Assembly (NCBI RefSeq): GCF_041395345.1
Contig: NZ_JAWLAR010000001.1
Coordinates: 310,001 to 374,000, forward strand
Origin: Dokdonella sp041395345
GTDB lineage: Bacteria; Pseudomonadota; Gammaproteobacteria; Xanthomonadales; Rhodanobacteraceae
DNA: 64,000 nucleotides
Direction of reading: 5' to 3'
Position 1 is the stretch's first letter. Each line of letters starts with the position of its first letter. Of the stretch, positions 36,224-44,460 are shown in pieces. The translations under genes were made by a program, and so were the position numbers. The notes under the pieces were generated by a model that searched no databases, was not told the origin of the DNA, and saw nothing but the letters and a program-made list of their open reading frames with translations.

Positions 36224-38728
36224 TCATCGTCGTGGCTTGGCGCGGTGCGTGGCGACCGCAGTCCAGGGATCATCTGGCCAGGGATGTTTCGGATAGCGGC
36301 CTTTCAGTTCCTTCTTCACTTCAGGGTAGGTGCGCTCCCAGAAGCCGTGCAGATCCTGGGTCACCTGGATCGGTCGACCGGCTGGCGAGAGCAGGTGCAG
36401 GGTCAGCGCGACACGGCCCTTTGCGATGCGTGGCGTGTCTGACAGACCGAACAGTTCCTGCAGCTTGACCGCGAGGACAGGTCCCGCATCGGCAGCGTAG
36501 GCAATGCGGCGATCCATGCCGCTCGGCACGCTGATCGTCATGGGCGCGTGTTCATCGAGCAGGCGCCGGGTGGCGTAGTCGAGCTGTGCAGCGAGCGCAT
36601 TGGACAGCTCTTCGGCACGCAGCGCGTCCAGTCGGCGCTTGTCCGCCAGCGCAGGCGCCAGCCAGTGTTCAAGCGTGGCCAGCAGCTGCGCATCGGAAAA
36701 ATCAGGCAGGCCCGAGTCCGGCATCGCCTCGCGCAGGAATTCCACGCGCAGGCGCAATTCACGTGCCGGTTCGCTCCAGGGCAGCGCGTCGAGGCCGAGC
36801 TCGCGCACCGCGGCGAGCAGGGCCGGCAGCGCATCCCCGGGCCGCGCCGGCACGGCGCGCCGGCTCAACACGATGCCGGCAAAGCAGCGCTCCTCGAATG
36901 CTTCGATGGCGCGGCTGTCACGATTCCAGCGCAGACTGCGCTGATCGCGAAACGAGTGCGGAAACTCGCGTTCGAGCAGGGCCTCGTCGAACGGTGCAGC
37001 GGCGAGGATCAGGCTGTCGCGCTCCTCGTAGCGCAGGTCGATCACGACCAGCCACGGCTCGCCGTACAGGCTGCTCTCGTCGAGCAGGCGCGCACCGCGA
37101 CCGTTGGCCAGTCGGTAGCGACGCGGATTGGCCGGATCCTGATGCGCGATGCGATCCGGAAATGCGTGCAGGAGCAGGTCACCGGCAGCGCTCAGGCCGC
37201 TGGCGGCCGGGTTGCCCGATCCAGCGCGTGCGCGCCGACGCCAGGCATCGGCCGACTGCGCGATCGCAGCGAGACTTGCGCGATCCGCACCGAGTTCGCG
37301 ACTGGCCTGCGCATCGCGCTGGCGCCATGCCTGCAGCGCGCGCAGGCGAATCCGGAAATCGTCATCGCGAGAAGCCGTACCGCGCAAGGGATTGCGTGCC
37401 TCGATCAGGGCGACCAGATCGCAGGCGAGATCGCGCTCGCGCTCGTCGGCGCGCAGCACGGCGGCCGCCAGACGCGGATGCGCACCGAAGGCGAGCAACG
37501 CGCGGCCGAAGGCATTGATGCTCGAGTCGGCATCGAGTGCACCCAGTGCCACGAGCAGTTCGCTGGCCTGCGCCACGGCGCCCGTCGGCGGTACATCGAG
37601 CCAGTCGAGGGTGCTGCTGCCCCAGGCCTTCAGCTCAAGCACCAGTTGCGAGAGTTCCACCTGGGCAATCTCGGGCGTCCGCGATGGATCCAGGCGACGA
37701 CTCTGCGGCCACAACCGGTACGCGACACCGGGGCCGAGGCGACCGGCGCGACCGGCACGCTGATCGGCGGAAGCCTGCGAAATGGTGACCGTCTGCAGGC
37801 GTGAGAAACCCGAGTTCGGATCAAAGCGCGGTTCGCGCGCAAGGCCCGTATCGATGACAACGCGGATGCCCGGCAGGGTCAGGCTCGATTCGGCCACATT
37901 GGTCGCCAGCACGATGCGGCGCGTCCCCGCGGGTGCCGAAGCCAGCGCGGCGTGCTGGTCGGCCAGGCTCAGTTCGCCATGCAGGGGGAGTACCTCGGCC
38001 GCGCAATCGGCGAGCACGGCGCGTGCCTGTTCGATTTCGCGTCGGCCGGGCAGGAACACCAGCAGGTCGCCTTCCTGGTCGGCCAGCGCCTGCATGGCGA
38101 CGCGGCGCAGATGCGAGGTCCAGCCGCGTTCGGGCCAGGCTTCACCACTGCGCGCAGGCGGGTGTTCGATGCGTACCGGATAACTGCGTCCGGCGCTGCT
38201 CAGGCGTGGCGCATCGAACCAGCGCGCTATGCGTTCGCCATCGAGTGTGGCCGACATGATGACCAGACGCAGTTCCGGGCGCAGGTTGGCCTGCACATCG
38301 AGCGCAAGCGCCGCACCGAGATCACCGTGCAGATGGCGCTCGTGGAATTCATCGAACAGGATCGCGCCGACACCGGGCAGCTCGGGATCATCCTGCAGCA
38401 TCCGGGTGAGGATGCCTTCGGTGATCACTTCGATGCGTGTGGCTGCCGATACCTTCGACTCGTGCCGGATGCGATAGCCGATCGTTTCACCGACGCGCTC
38501 GCTCCGTGCTGCGGCCATGAATTCGGCCGCAGCACGGGCCGCGATCCTGCGCGGTTCAAGCATCAGGATGCGCTGTTCATCCAGCCAGGCAGCGTCGAGC
38601 AGGGCGGGCGGTACCTGGGTGGTCTTGCCGGCGCCGGGCGGCGCCTCGAGCACGAGTCGCGGATGCGCGACCAGCGATTCAAGAAGCTCAGGCAGGATTT
38701 CTTCAATCGGGAAGTGGATGGGCGGCAC
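36224..38728 (-). CDS. hrpB: ATP-dependent RNA helicase HrpB
   Basis: 834 aa with a GTG start at 38728 (MPPIHFPIEEILPELLESL). DEAH-box superfamily 2 helicase: Walker A APPGAGKTT (29-37), motif Ia LEPRRIAARAAA, motif II DEFHERHLHGD, motif III MSATLDG, motif IV 'LVFLPGRREIEQA', motif V 'VLATNVAESSLTLPGIRVVIDTG' region and motif VI QRAGRAGR. The C-terminal HrpB domain is present to the end ('DLHGFWERTYPEVKKELKGRYPKHPWPDDPW'-type tail, quoted only in part). HrpB is not essential in E. coli; its RNA targets are not defined. Monocistronic here. Confidence 0.95.
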   Translation of the reverse strand: MPPIHFPIEEILPELLESLVAHPRLVLEAPPGAGKTTQVPPALLDAAWLDEQRILMLEPRRIAARAAAEFMAAARSERVGETIGYRIRHESKVSAATRIEVITEGILTRMLQDDPELPGVGAILFDEFHERHLHGDLGAALALDVQANLRPELRLVIMSATLDGERIARWFDAPRLSSAGRSYPVRIEHPPARSGEAWPERGWTSHLRRVAMQALADQEGDLLVFLPGRREIEQARAVLADCAAEVLPLHGELSLADQHAALASAPAGTRRIVLATNVAESSLTLPGIRVVIDTGLAREPRFDPNSGFSRLQTVTISQASADQRAGRAGRLGPGVAYRLWPQSRRLDPSRTPEIAQVELSQLVLELKAWGSSTLDWLDVPPTGAVAQASELLVALGALDADSSINAFGRALLAFGAHPRLAAAVLRADERERDLACDLVALIEARNPLRGTASRDDDFRIRLRALQAWRQRDAQASRELGADRASLAAIAQSADAWRRRARAGSGNPAASGLSAAGDLLLHAFPDRIAHQDPANPRRYRLANGRGARLLDESSLYGEPWLVVIDLRYEERDSLILAAAPFDEALLEREFPHSFRDQRSLRWNRDSRAIEAFEERCFAGIVLSRRAVPARPGDALPALLAAVRELGLDALPWSEPARELRLRVEFLREAMPDSGLPDFSDAQLLATLEHWLAPALADKRRLDALRAEELSNALAAQLDYATRRLLDEHAPMTISVPSGMDRRIAYAADAGPVLAVKLQELFGLSDTPRIAKGRVALTLHLLSPAGRPIQVTQDLHGFWERTYPEVKKELKGRYPKHPWPDDPWTAVATHRAKPRR

Positions 38729-38787
38729 GACAGTTCAGTACGGCGGAAGCACTCTCATCATCGCCGATCCGGGTCGGAAAAATGAAA

Positions 38788-38810
38788 ACGGCGCGAACCA
38801 GTCGCGCCGT
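38788..38810 (-). terminator. Intrinsic terminator after the exported unknown protein gene
   Basis: Perfect 9-bp stem ACGGCGCGA / TCGCGCCGT with a 5-base loop. On the minus strand it is followed by TTTTCATTTTT, the classic rho-independent layout, 28 bases after the stop at 38838. Confidence 0.85.
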
Positions 38811-38837
38811 CTTCTCTACGCACATTGAAGGACAGGC

Positions 38838-40016
38838 TTACTCGCAGGGCAGCCCGTTGAGGGTGGCCAGGCGAATCCAGCTGCGCGAACCGCTGCCTTG
38901 CGGGACAAACGCGGGCAAGCCCGGATTGGACGCATAGGACAGATTCATGTGATTGCAATCCGGGAAACTGACGGTTGCCGTGCCCCAGATGGTCGGCGGA
39001 TCGGCTGCGCCGGCATCGCCGCCCAGACCGCCGCCGGTCACATAGGCCATCGGTGTGGTCGCCACCTTGGCGCCGCGTACGATGTCGACCTGACCGGTCA
39101 GCCAGAATGGCAGGCCACTGGGATCATAGGCCGACCAGGTGAAGTTGAGCACGAAGGTGTTGGGTTCGCCCGGACGCTGGAAGACCTGCATCACGATACC
39201 CTCGCCACTGGCGGTCGGGTCGTAGTACGCGGTAGCCAGATAGCCCGAAATCGGCAGGTTCTGGAACGCGGCTGGATAGGTCAGGTTGCTCGGATTGTAG
39301 GCGGGGATATTGTCTATATAGAAGAGATTGTCGCTTGGAAAAAGGTTGTCGAACTGAACGCTGAACGGCAGGTTGTAGTCGAAGTAGTTTGCGCCAGCAC
39401 CTGCATAGTTTTCGAGGACATACGTCGTGCTGTCGATAATCGGAGAGTCCGGCAGGACGTCGCTGACCACCGTATTGGGATCAAGCGCAAGTCGCGGGAT
39501 TTCGTCGAAGCCGTTGGTACTCTGCTCGATAGCTATGACTGGAAACAACGGATAGATAACCCGGTCCCCCTCATACTGCCCCTGGCGCTGGATGCGCATC
39601 AGGGTGGCCGAGTTGAAGAAGATTGCGCTGCTGCAGGCGACGCGCCAGATGGTGATGGTTACACCCTCCAGCTCATAGGTTCCGTCGTTGGAGTTGTAGG
39701 CGGCGAGGTTGGCCGTGGTGCTGAAGAGCGGACCGCTCGGCACATCGGGCAGGGGATCAGCGAGGCAGGATGGGGGGTAGGCTCGAAGCGGATTCGGCGT
39801 CGGCAGCGAGGGTGTCGCGGAGTTGATCGCCTCAACCGCTTTCGGAGCGGCACCTTCCGCGCGCCTGGTCAACATCAACATGCGCTCCTGTTGCGCTGCA
39901 CTGACGCGGGAGGCGCGGTCGGGGTCTTGAGCAACAGGAATGCGCGGATCGGCAAAAGCGGACATGGAGGCTGTTGCCACCATGACGGCCATAAGGAATC
40001 TGACAGGGGACTTCAT
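38838..40016 (-). CDS. Exported protein of unknown function
   Basis: 392 aa from ATG 40016, which starts a signal peptide (MKSPVRFLMAVMVATASMSAFA). The mature N-terminus has a short region with 'AAQQERMLMLTRRAEGAAP'; the rest is beta-rich and aromatic, with 'SGEGIVMQVFQRPGEPNTFV' and 'WSAYDPSGLPFWLTGQVDI' in the C-terminal third and 'WGTATVSFPDCNHMNL'. The 'GEG(I/L)... W-x-x-Y-D-P-x-G-x-P-x-W-x-x-G' block recurs in exported proteins of this bacterial group, but I know no function. Cys pairs suggest disulfides. The frame is open further upstream, but only this start gives a signal peptide. Confidence 0.8.
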   Translation of the reverse strand: MKSPVRFLMAVMVATASMSAFADPRIPVAQDPDRASRVSAAQQERMLMLTRRAEGAAPKAVEAINSATPSLPTPNPLRAYPPSCLADPLPDVPSGPLFSTTANLAAYNSNDGTYELEGVTITIWRVACSSAIFFNSATLMRIQRQGQYEGDRVIYPLFPVIAIEQSTNGFDEIPRLALDPNTVVSDVLPDSPIIDSTTYVLENYAGAGANYFDYNLPFSVQFDNLFPSDNLFYIDNIPAYNPSNLTYPAAFQNLPISGYLATAYYDPTASGEGIVMQVFQRPGEPNTFVLNFTWSAYDPSGLPFWLTGQVDIVRGAKVATTPMAYVTGGGLGGDAGAADPPTIWGTATVSFPDCNHMNLSYASNPGLPAFVPQGSGSRSWIRLATLNGLPCE

Positions 40017-40163
40017 TGCAGCACTCCAGCATGGATGGGGATGTTCAGGGCGAGTCTCGCAGTGACCCGGTGAATTGGCAATGAACCTCATTTTTACAAA
40101 TCGCGATCTGGGCGGATCGGGAGCCAGTCCGCATAATGGCGTTTCACTCCATGCAGGCTTCCC

Positions 40164-40949
40164 ATGCAGCTGATCGATATTGGCGCCAACCTGACCCACG
40201 AGTCGTTTCGACCGGATTTCGATCAGGTCCTCGAACGTGCCGAGGCGCAAGGCGTGACCCGGATGGTCGTCACCGGGGCCAGTGCAGCCGGCAGCCGCAC
40301 GGCCCTGAGCCTGGCCCAGTCCCACCCGGGCCGGCTGTTCGCGACTGCGGGCGTGCACCCTCACCATGCAGTGGACTATGACGATGCCACCGACGCGCTG
40401 CTGCGTGAACTGAGTCTGTCCGACTGTGTCAGAGCGGTCGGCGAAACGGGCCTCGACTACCACCGCAACTACTCGCCACCGGCGGCCCAGGCCGAAGCCT
40501 TCCAGCGCCAGCTCGAGATCGCCGCAGGCTGCGGCAAGCCGCTGTTCCTGCATCAGCGCGACGCGCATGCCGACTTCATGGCCATGATGAAGGCTTTCGA
40601 TGGCCGCCTCGGCAAGGTTGTCGTGCACTGCTTCACCGGCACCCGCGAGGAAATGGTCGATTACCTCGATGCCGGCTGGCACATCGGCATCACCGGCTGG
40701 CTCTGCGACGAACGCCGCGGTACCCACCTGCGCGAACTCGTGCGCGACATCCCGGCCGACCGCCTCATGATCGAAACCGACTCGCCCTACCTGCTGCCAC
40801 GCACGGTCACGCCGAAACCCTCGCACCGCCGCAACGAACCCATGTATCTCAGGCACATCGTCGAGGAACTCGCTCGGGATCGTGGTGAAGAGGTTGAACT
40901 CACTGCCGCCAATGCGACGGCAACGAGCCGGGCGTTTTTCGGGATCTGA
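40164..40949 (+). CDS. tatD: TatD family 3'-5' DNA exonuclease
   Basis: 261 aa. Metal-dependent nuclease of the amidohydrolase superfamily. It follows E. coli TatD closely: MQLIDIGANLTHESF (TatD proper has D-I-G-x-N-L rather than D-x-H-x-H), 'TAGVHPHHAVDY', 'AVGETGLDYHRNYS' (metal-bridging Glu), 'KPLFLHQRDAH', 'VVHCFTGTREEM', 'GITGWLCDERRG' and 'LMIETDSPYLLPR' with the catalytic Asp, then KPSHRRNEP. No tatABC genes are adjacent. Cytoplasmic. Converges on yadH. Confidence 0.95.
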   Translation: MQLIDIGANLTHESFRPDFDQVLERAEAQGVTRMVVTGASAAGSRTALSLAQSHPGRLFATAGVHPHHAVDYDDATDALLRELSLSDCVRAVGETGLDYHRNYSPPAAQAEAFQRQLEIAAGCGKPLFLHQRDAHADFMAMMKAFDGRLGKVVVHCFTGTREEMVDYLDAGWHIGITGWLCDERRGTHLRELVRDIPADRLMIETDSPYLLPRTVTPKPSHRRNEPMYLRHIVEELARDRGEEVELTAANATATSRAFFGI

Positions 40950-40962
40950 GTTTGTCGTGAGT

Positions 40963-41123
40963 GGGGGAGCGGCTAGCGGTAGACGGTAGGCGGGGAGCCA
41001 TAAGCGGTCAGCGGGAGAAGGAAACAGGCGGATGGCGGAATCAACGTTGTGGCATTTGGCGTGTTGCCGACACGGCTCCGGGCTTTAGCCGCCAGAACAG
41101 CTCTTCCCGCTAACCGCTCCCCC
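40963..41123. repeat. Long-range inverted repeat (arms 40963-40979 and 41107-41123)
   Basis: 17-base arms, gggggagcggctagcgg and ccgctaaccgctccccc, pair with one mismatch around a loop of about 127 bases. They lie between convergent tatD and yadH. Their 'GCTAACCGCT' core looks like a dispersed repeat rather than a terminator. Confidence 0.6.
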
Positions 41124-41135
41124 GCTAACCAAAAT

Positions 41136-41918
41136 TCAGCTTCGCAAGCCGATCCCGCGCTTCAGCAACCACAATCCCAGCGTGCCCAGCACGAGGACAA
41201 ACCCGATCATCAGTGCGAAGGCGACGCCGACCGGGATATCGCTGGTGCCGAGCAGGCCGTAGCGGAAGGCGTTGACCATGTAGAACACCGGATTGGCGTG
41301 GGTCATGGTCTGGGCCCAGTCCGGCAGCATCTTGACCGAATAGAACACGCCGCCCAGATAGGTCAGCGGGGTCAGGATGAAGGTTGGCACGATGGCGACG
41401 TCATCGAACTTCTTCGCATAGATGGCGTTGACGAAACCGGCCAGCGAGAAGATCGTCGCTCCGAGCAATACGGTGGCGATCGTGATCAGCGGATGCGGAA
41501 TGCGCACCCTGGTGAACAGCATCGCGATGCAGAGCACGATGATGCCGACCAGCAGGCCGCGCAGCACGGCGCCGACGACGTAGCCGCCGAGGATGACCCA
41601 GTTCGGCATCGGGCTGACCAGCATTTCCTCGATGTGGCGGCCGAACTTGGCGCCGAAGAAACTCGATGAAATATTCCCGTAGCTGTTCTGGATGATCGAC
41701 ATCATGACCAGGCCGGGCACGATGAAATCCATGTAGTCGTAGCCGCCCATGTCGCCGATGCGACTGCCGATCAGGCTGCCGAAAATCAGGAAGTAGAGCG
41801 TCATCGTGATCGCCGGCGGGACCAGGGTCTGGCCCCAGATGCGCAGGATGCGCATGACTTCGCGACGCGCGATCGTTAACAGTGCGGTCAGGTTCGGGTG
41901 TGCCGATGGCTTGCTCAT
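41136..41918 (-). CDS. yadH: ABC-2 type transporter permease YadH
   Basis: 260 aa, six hydrophobic segments. Strong resemblance to E. coli YadH along its length: 'RRILRIWGQTLVPPAITMTLYF'-like start (here EVMRILRIWGQTLVPP), 'DYMDFIVPGLVMMSIIQNSY', 'GAKFGRHIEEMLVSPMPN', 'GGYVVGAVLRGLLVG', 'TYLGGVFYSVKMLP' and 'NPVFYMVNAFRYGLLG'. Pairs with the ATPase YadG, whose stop codon overlaps its start by 4 bp. The substrate of YadGH is not established. Confidence 0.93.
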   Translation of the reverse strand: MSKPSAHPNLTALLTIARREVMRILRIWGQTLVPPAITMTLYFLIFGSLIGSRIGDMGGYDYMDFIVPGLVMMSIIQNSYGNISSSFFGAKFGRHIEEMLVSPMPNWVILGGYVVGAVLRGLLVGIIVLCIAMLFTRVRIPHPLITIATVLLGATIFSLAGFVNAIYAKKFDDVAIVPTFILTPLTYLGGVFYSVKMLPDWAQTMTHANPVFYMVNAFRYGLLGTSDIPVGVAFALMIGFVLVLGTLGLWLLKRGIGLRS

Positions 41919-42850
41919 GCCGCCGTCTCCTTGCCACCGGTGAGGCGGACGAACAACTCCTCGAGGCGATTGGTCCTGGTGCGCATCGAGCGCACGCGGA
42001 TTCCGGCCGAATCGAGACTCGAAAAGACGCCGTTGAGATCGCGTGCGCGCGGCATTTCCAGATCCAGCGTGTGGCTGTCTTCGGCGCGGATGGTGACGCC
42101 GTCGATGCGCGGCAACTCGGCCGGCAGCTCGCCGTCGATATCGAGCAGGAATCCCTCGACATCGAGCTTGGCCAACAGGGTCTTCATCGGCCCGTTCTCG
42201 ATGATGTTGCCACCATCGATGATGGCAAGGTTGCGGCAGAGGCTTTCCGCCTCTTCAAGGTAATGCGTGGTCAGAATGACCGTGGTGCCTGCCGCATTGA
42301 CCTCCTTCAGGGTGCGCCACATGCCGCGCCGGATTTCGATGTCGACACCGGCCGTGGGTTCGTCGAGGATCAGCAGGCGTGGCCGCGTCATCATGGCGCG
42401 GGCGATCATCAGGCGACGTTTCATGCCACCCGAAAGCGTGCGCGACATCGTGTGCGCCTTGTCCCAGAGCTGGGCGCGGCGCAGTTCCTCCTCGGCGCGG
42501 ACTTTTGCTTCGGCGCGAGGAATGCCGTAGAAGCCGGCGTAGTTGCAGAGGATGTCGAAAGGCTTTTCGAAGAAGTTGAAATTGACTTCCTGCGGGACCA
42601 GGCCGAGCAGGCGCATGGCCGCCTCGCGGTCTTCTTCGATATCGACGCCGAACACCTTGACCGAGCCCGAGCTGGCATTGACCAGCGAGCTGACGACACC
42701 GATCAGGGTCGACTTGCCGGCACCGTTGGGACCGAGCAGGGCGAAAAAATCACCGGGCTGGACGCAAAGCGAAACGCCCTTGAGGGCTTCGACGCCGCCG
42801 GCGTAGATCTTGCGCAGCTCGTGGATTTCGAGCGCGGGGACTGTGCTCAT
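41915..42850 (-). CDS. yadG: ABC transporter ATP-binding protein YadG
   Basis: 311 aa from ATG 42850 (MSTVPALEIHELRKIYAGG). The frame extends upstream, but that part would run into the divergent gene's promoter. Walker A GPNGAGKST (40-48), Q-loop 'LVPQEVNFNFFE', signature LSGGMKRRL, Walker B RLLILDEPTAGVD and H-loop 'ILTTHYLEEAE'. A C-terminal extension of about 80 aa is present, as in E. coli YadG. Forms the exporter with YadH. Confidence 0.93.
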   Translation of the reverse strand: MSTVPALEIHELRKIYAGGVEALKGVSLCVQPGDFFALLGPNGAGKSTLIGVVSSLVNASSGSVKVFGVDIEEDREAAMRLLGLVPQEVNFNFFEKPFDILCNYAGFYGIPRAEAKVRAEEELRRAQLWDKAHTMSRTLSGGMKRRLMIARAMMTRPRLLILDEPTAGVDIEIRRGMWRTLKEVNAAGTTVILTTHYLEEAESLCRNLAIIDGGNIIENGPMKTLLAKLDVEGFLLDIDGELPAELPRIDGVTIRAEDSHTLDLEMPRARDLNGVFSSLDSAGIRVRSMRTRTNRLEELFVRLTGGKETAA

Positions 42851-42932
42851 GGACAATTTCAGGAATGATGGGGCGAAGAGGCCAACTCGGCCCTGATAGT
42901 ATAGCGGGCTACTCCCCGTCCCCGTATTTGCC

Positions 42933-43685
42933 GTGGCCATCGTCCATTTTCCGCTTCGCCTCGTCTCCGCCTACATGCTCGCACCGGCCGTGCGCCACAT
43001 GGCCTTCGAACGCGCCGATGGCCTGCCATTCGCCTTCATCCCGGGTCAGTTCATCCAGATCCATTTCAACTACGAAGACGGCAAGCCGACCAAGCGCAGC
43101 TATTCGGTGGGCACGGTTGCTCAGGGCGACGCCACGCCGATCAGCCTGATCGAGATTGCCGTGTCCTATGTCGACGGCGGCGCGGCAACGGCCCTGCTCG
43201 GCAATCTGGAAGTCGGCGGAACAGTTGATGCGAGTGGCCCCTTTGGACGCTTCTGCCTGATGGATGCCGATACCAATTCGCGCTACCTGCTGGTCGCCAC
43301 TGGCACAGGCGTCACGCCCTATCGGGCCATGCTGCCGCTGATCGCCCGCCTTGTGCAGAGTCGTGGCTGTACCTTCGAACTGATCTACGGCGCGCGCAAC
43401 GAAGCCGACCTGCTGTATGGCGAGGAGTTCGCGGCGTTCGCCGAAGCCACGCCGGGATTTCGTTTCCACCCGTGTTTCAGCCGCGAACCTCGTGCCGTAC
43501 CGAGGCCGGGCGACGTCCACGGTCGCGTACAGGTGGCGCTCCAAACCCTGCAGCCCGACATCGAGAACGATATCGTTTACCTCTGCGGCAATCCCGACAT
43601 GGTCGACCAGAGCTTCGCGATGCTGAAGGAGGCTGGCCTGCCGGTGCCGCATATCCGCCGCGAGAAATACATCTCCTCGCGTTGA
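42933..43685 (+). CDS. FAD/NAD(P)-binding oxidoreductase (ferredoxin-NADP reductase family)
   Basis: 250 aa with GTG start at 42933; a later ATG (about residue 15) is also possible. FAD-binding motif RSYSVGT (residues about 54-60, the R-x-Y-S/T signature), NAD(P)-binding 'LLVATGTGVTPYRAML' and 'ELIYGARNEADLLYGEEF', and the C-terminal nucleotide/FAD contact 'DIVYLCGNPDMVDQSFAML' then 'IRREKYISS'. Size and motifs fit Fpr-like ferredoxin/flavodoxin reductases. No [2Fe-2S] domain. It is divergent from yadG with an 82-bp shared upstream region. Confidence 0.85.
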   Translation: MAIVHFPLRLVSAYMLAPAVRHMAFERADGLPFAFIPGQFIQIHFNYEDGKPTKRSYSVGTVAQGDATPISLIEIAVSYVDGGAATALLGNLEVGGTVDASGPFGRFCLMDADTNSRYLLVATGTGVTPYRAMLPLIARLVQSRGCTFELIYGARNEADLLYGEEFAAFAEATPGFRFHPCFSREPRAVPRPGDVHGRVQVALQTLQPDIENDIVYLCGNPDMVDQSFAMLKEAGLPVPHIRREKYISSR

Positions 43686-43776
43686 ACGGGCTTTCGGTGC
43701 TTGCCCAACGGCCTGGATTCCGTAGCATCACGGCTGAAGCCCGGTCCTGCAGAGTCCTTGTGCTCCAGGCGACAAA

Positions 43777-43794
43777 TGTCAAGTGTCCTTGACA
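43777..43794. promoter_or_regulatory. Operator-like palindrome 1 upstream of the membrane/HTH operon
   Basis: TGTCAAG-tgtc-CTTGACA, perfect 7-4-7 inverted repeat. Its right half contains TTGACA, an ideal -35 hexamer, followed after 17 bases by TACTCT (a weak -10). Identical half-sites occur at 43821-43838. Confidence 0.75.
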
Positions 43795-43820
43795 CATCGC
43801 CTGGTGGCCGTTACTCTTGA

Positions 43821-43838
43821 TGTCAAGCTTACTTGACA
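43821..43838. promoter_or_regulatory. Operator-like palindrome 2 just before the start codon
   Basis: TGTCAAG-ctta-CTTGACA, same half-sites and spacing as palindrome 1, centre-to-centre 44 bp (about four helical turns), ending 11 bases before the ATG at 43850. It is well placed to block transcription. Confidence 0.75.
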
Positions 43839-43849
43839 CAGGTCGACAC

Positions 43850-44257
43850 ATGAACGCCCCACAACCTTCGCCGCGACGCCTGCACGGTTGCCTGATCGCG
43901 GCCCTGGCCTATCTCGCCACTACCGCGCTCTGTCTCTGGCTGCTCAGGCAGCCACTGGCCGAGGCGCCGACCCTATTGCGTGCCGGCGTGAGTCTGTTGC
44001 CCGTGATAGCCATTGGCTTCTCGATACGCGAGGTGCTGCGCCTGGTTCGGGCCAGCGACGAACTGCAGCGCCGAATCGATCTGGAGGCGCTGGCGGTTGC
44101 CGCGATCACGGTCGGGCTCGGATGTCTGAGTCTGTCTTTGCTGGTGGGAGCAAATGTATTGGCGATCGAAGGCAAGACCGTCCTGACCTGGATCCTGCCG
44201 GCCCTGTCGGTCACCTATCTGATCGCCCGGTTCTTCGCTCAGGCGCGTTATCGATGA
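43850..44257 (+). CDS. Four-helix integral membrane protein of unknown function
   Basis: 135 aa from ATG 43850. Hydrophobic segments at about 12-32, 42-60, 80-102 and 108-128. A charged stretch 'REVLRLVRASDELQRRIDLEA' links helices 2 and 3. Its stop overlaps the ATG of the HTH regulator gene (ATGA), a pairing seen in several bacteria where a small Xre-type regulator is encoded with a membrane protein of this kind. An ABC exporter is encoded further down the same operon. Its role may be signal input or accessory to the exporter; this is inference. Confidence 0.75.
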   Translation: MNAPQPSPRRLHGCLIAALAYLATTALCLWLLRQPLAEAPTLLRAGVSLLPVIAIGFSIREVLRLVRASDELQRRIDLEALAVAAITVGLGCLSLSLLVGANVLAIEGKTVLTWILPALSVTYLIARFFAQARYR

Positions 44258-44448
44258 ACAACCGCGTCCGCGAACTCCGCGGCGCCAGCGGCTGGTCGCA
44301 AGCCGAACTGGCCGAGCGCCTGGCCGTGTCACGACAGACCATCAACGCAATAGAAACCGGCAAATACGATCCCAGCCTGCCGCTCGCCTTCGCCATCGCG
44401 CGCCTGTTTGGCGAAGCGATCGAAGCGATTTTCACCCCCGACCCCTGA
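44254..44448 (+). CDS. Small Xre-family helix-turn-helix regulator
   Basis: 64 aa: MNNRVRELRGASGWSQAELA, ERLAVSRQTINAIETGKYDP and SLPLAFAIARLFGEAIEAIF. The HTH covers about residues 12-35 with the recognition helix 'SRQTINAIETGKY', as in YgzD-like regulators of about 65-70 aa. It is DNA-binding domain only. Translationally coupled to the membrane protein gene upstream. The two identical palindromes in front of the operon are the likely binding sites, giving autoregulation. Confidence 0.9.
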   Translation: MNNRVRELRGASGWSQAELAERLAVSRQTINAIETGKYDPSLPLAFAIARLFGEAIEAIFTPDP

Positions 44449-44460
44449 GACGCCGCATCG

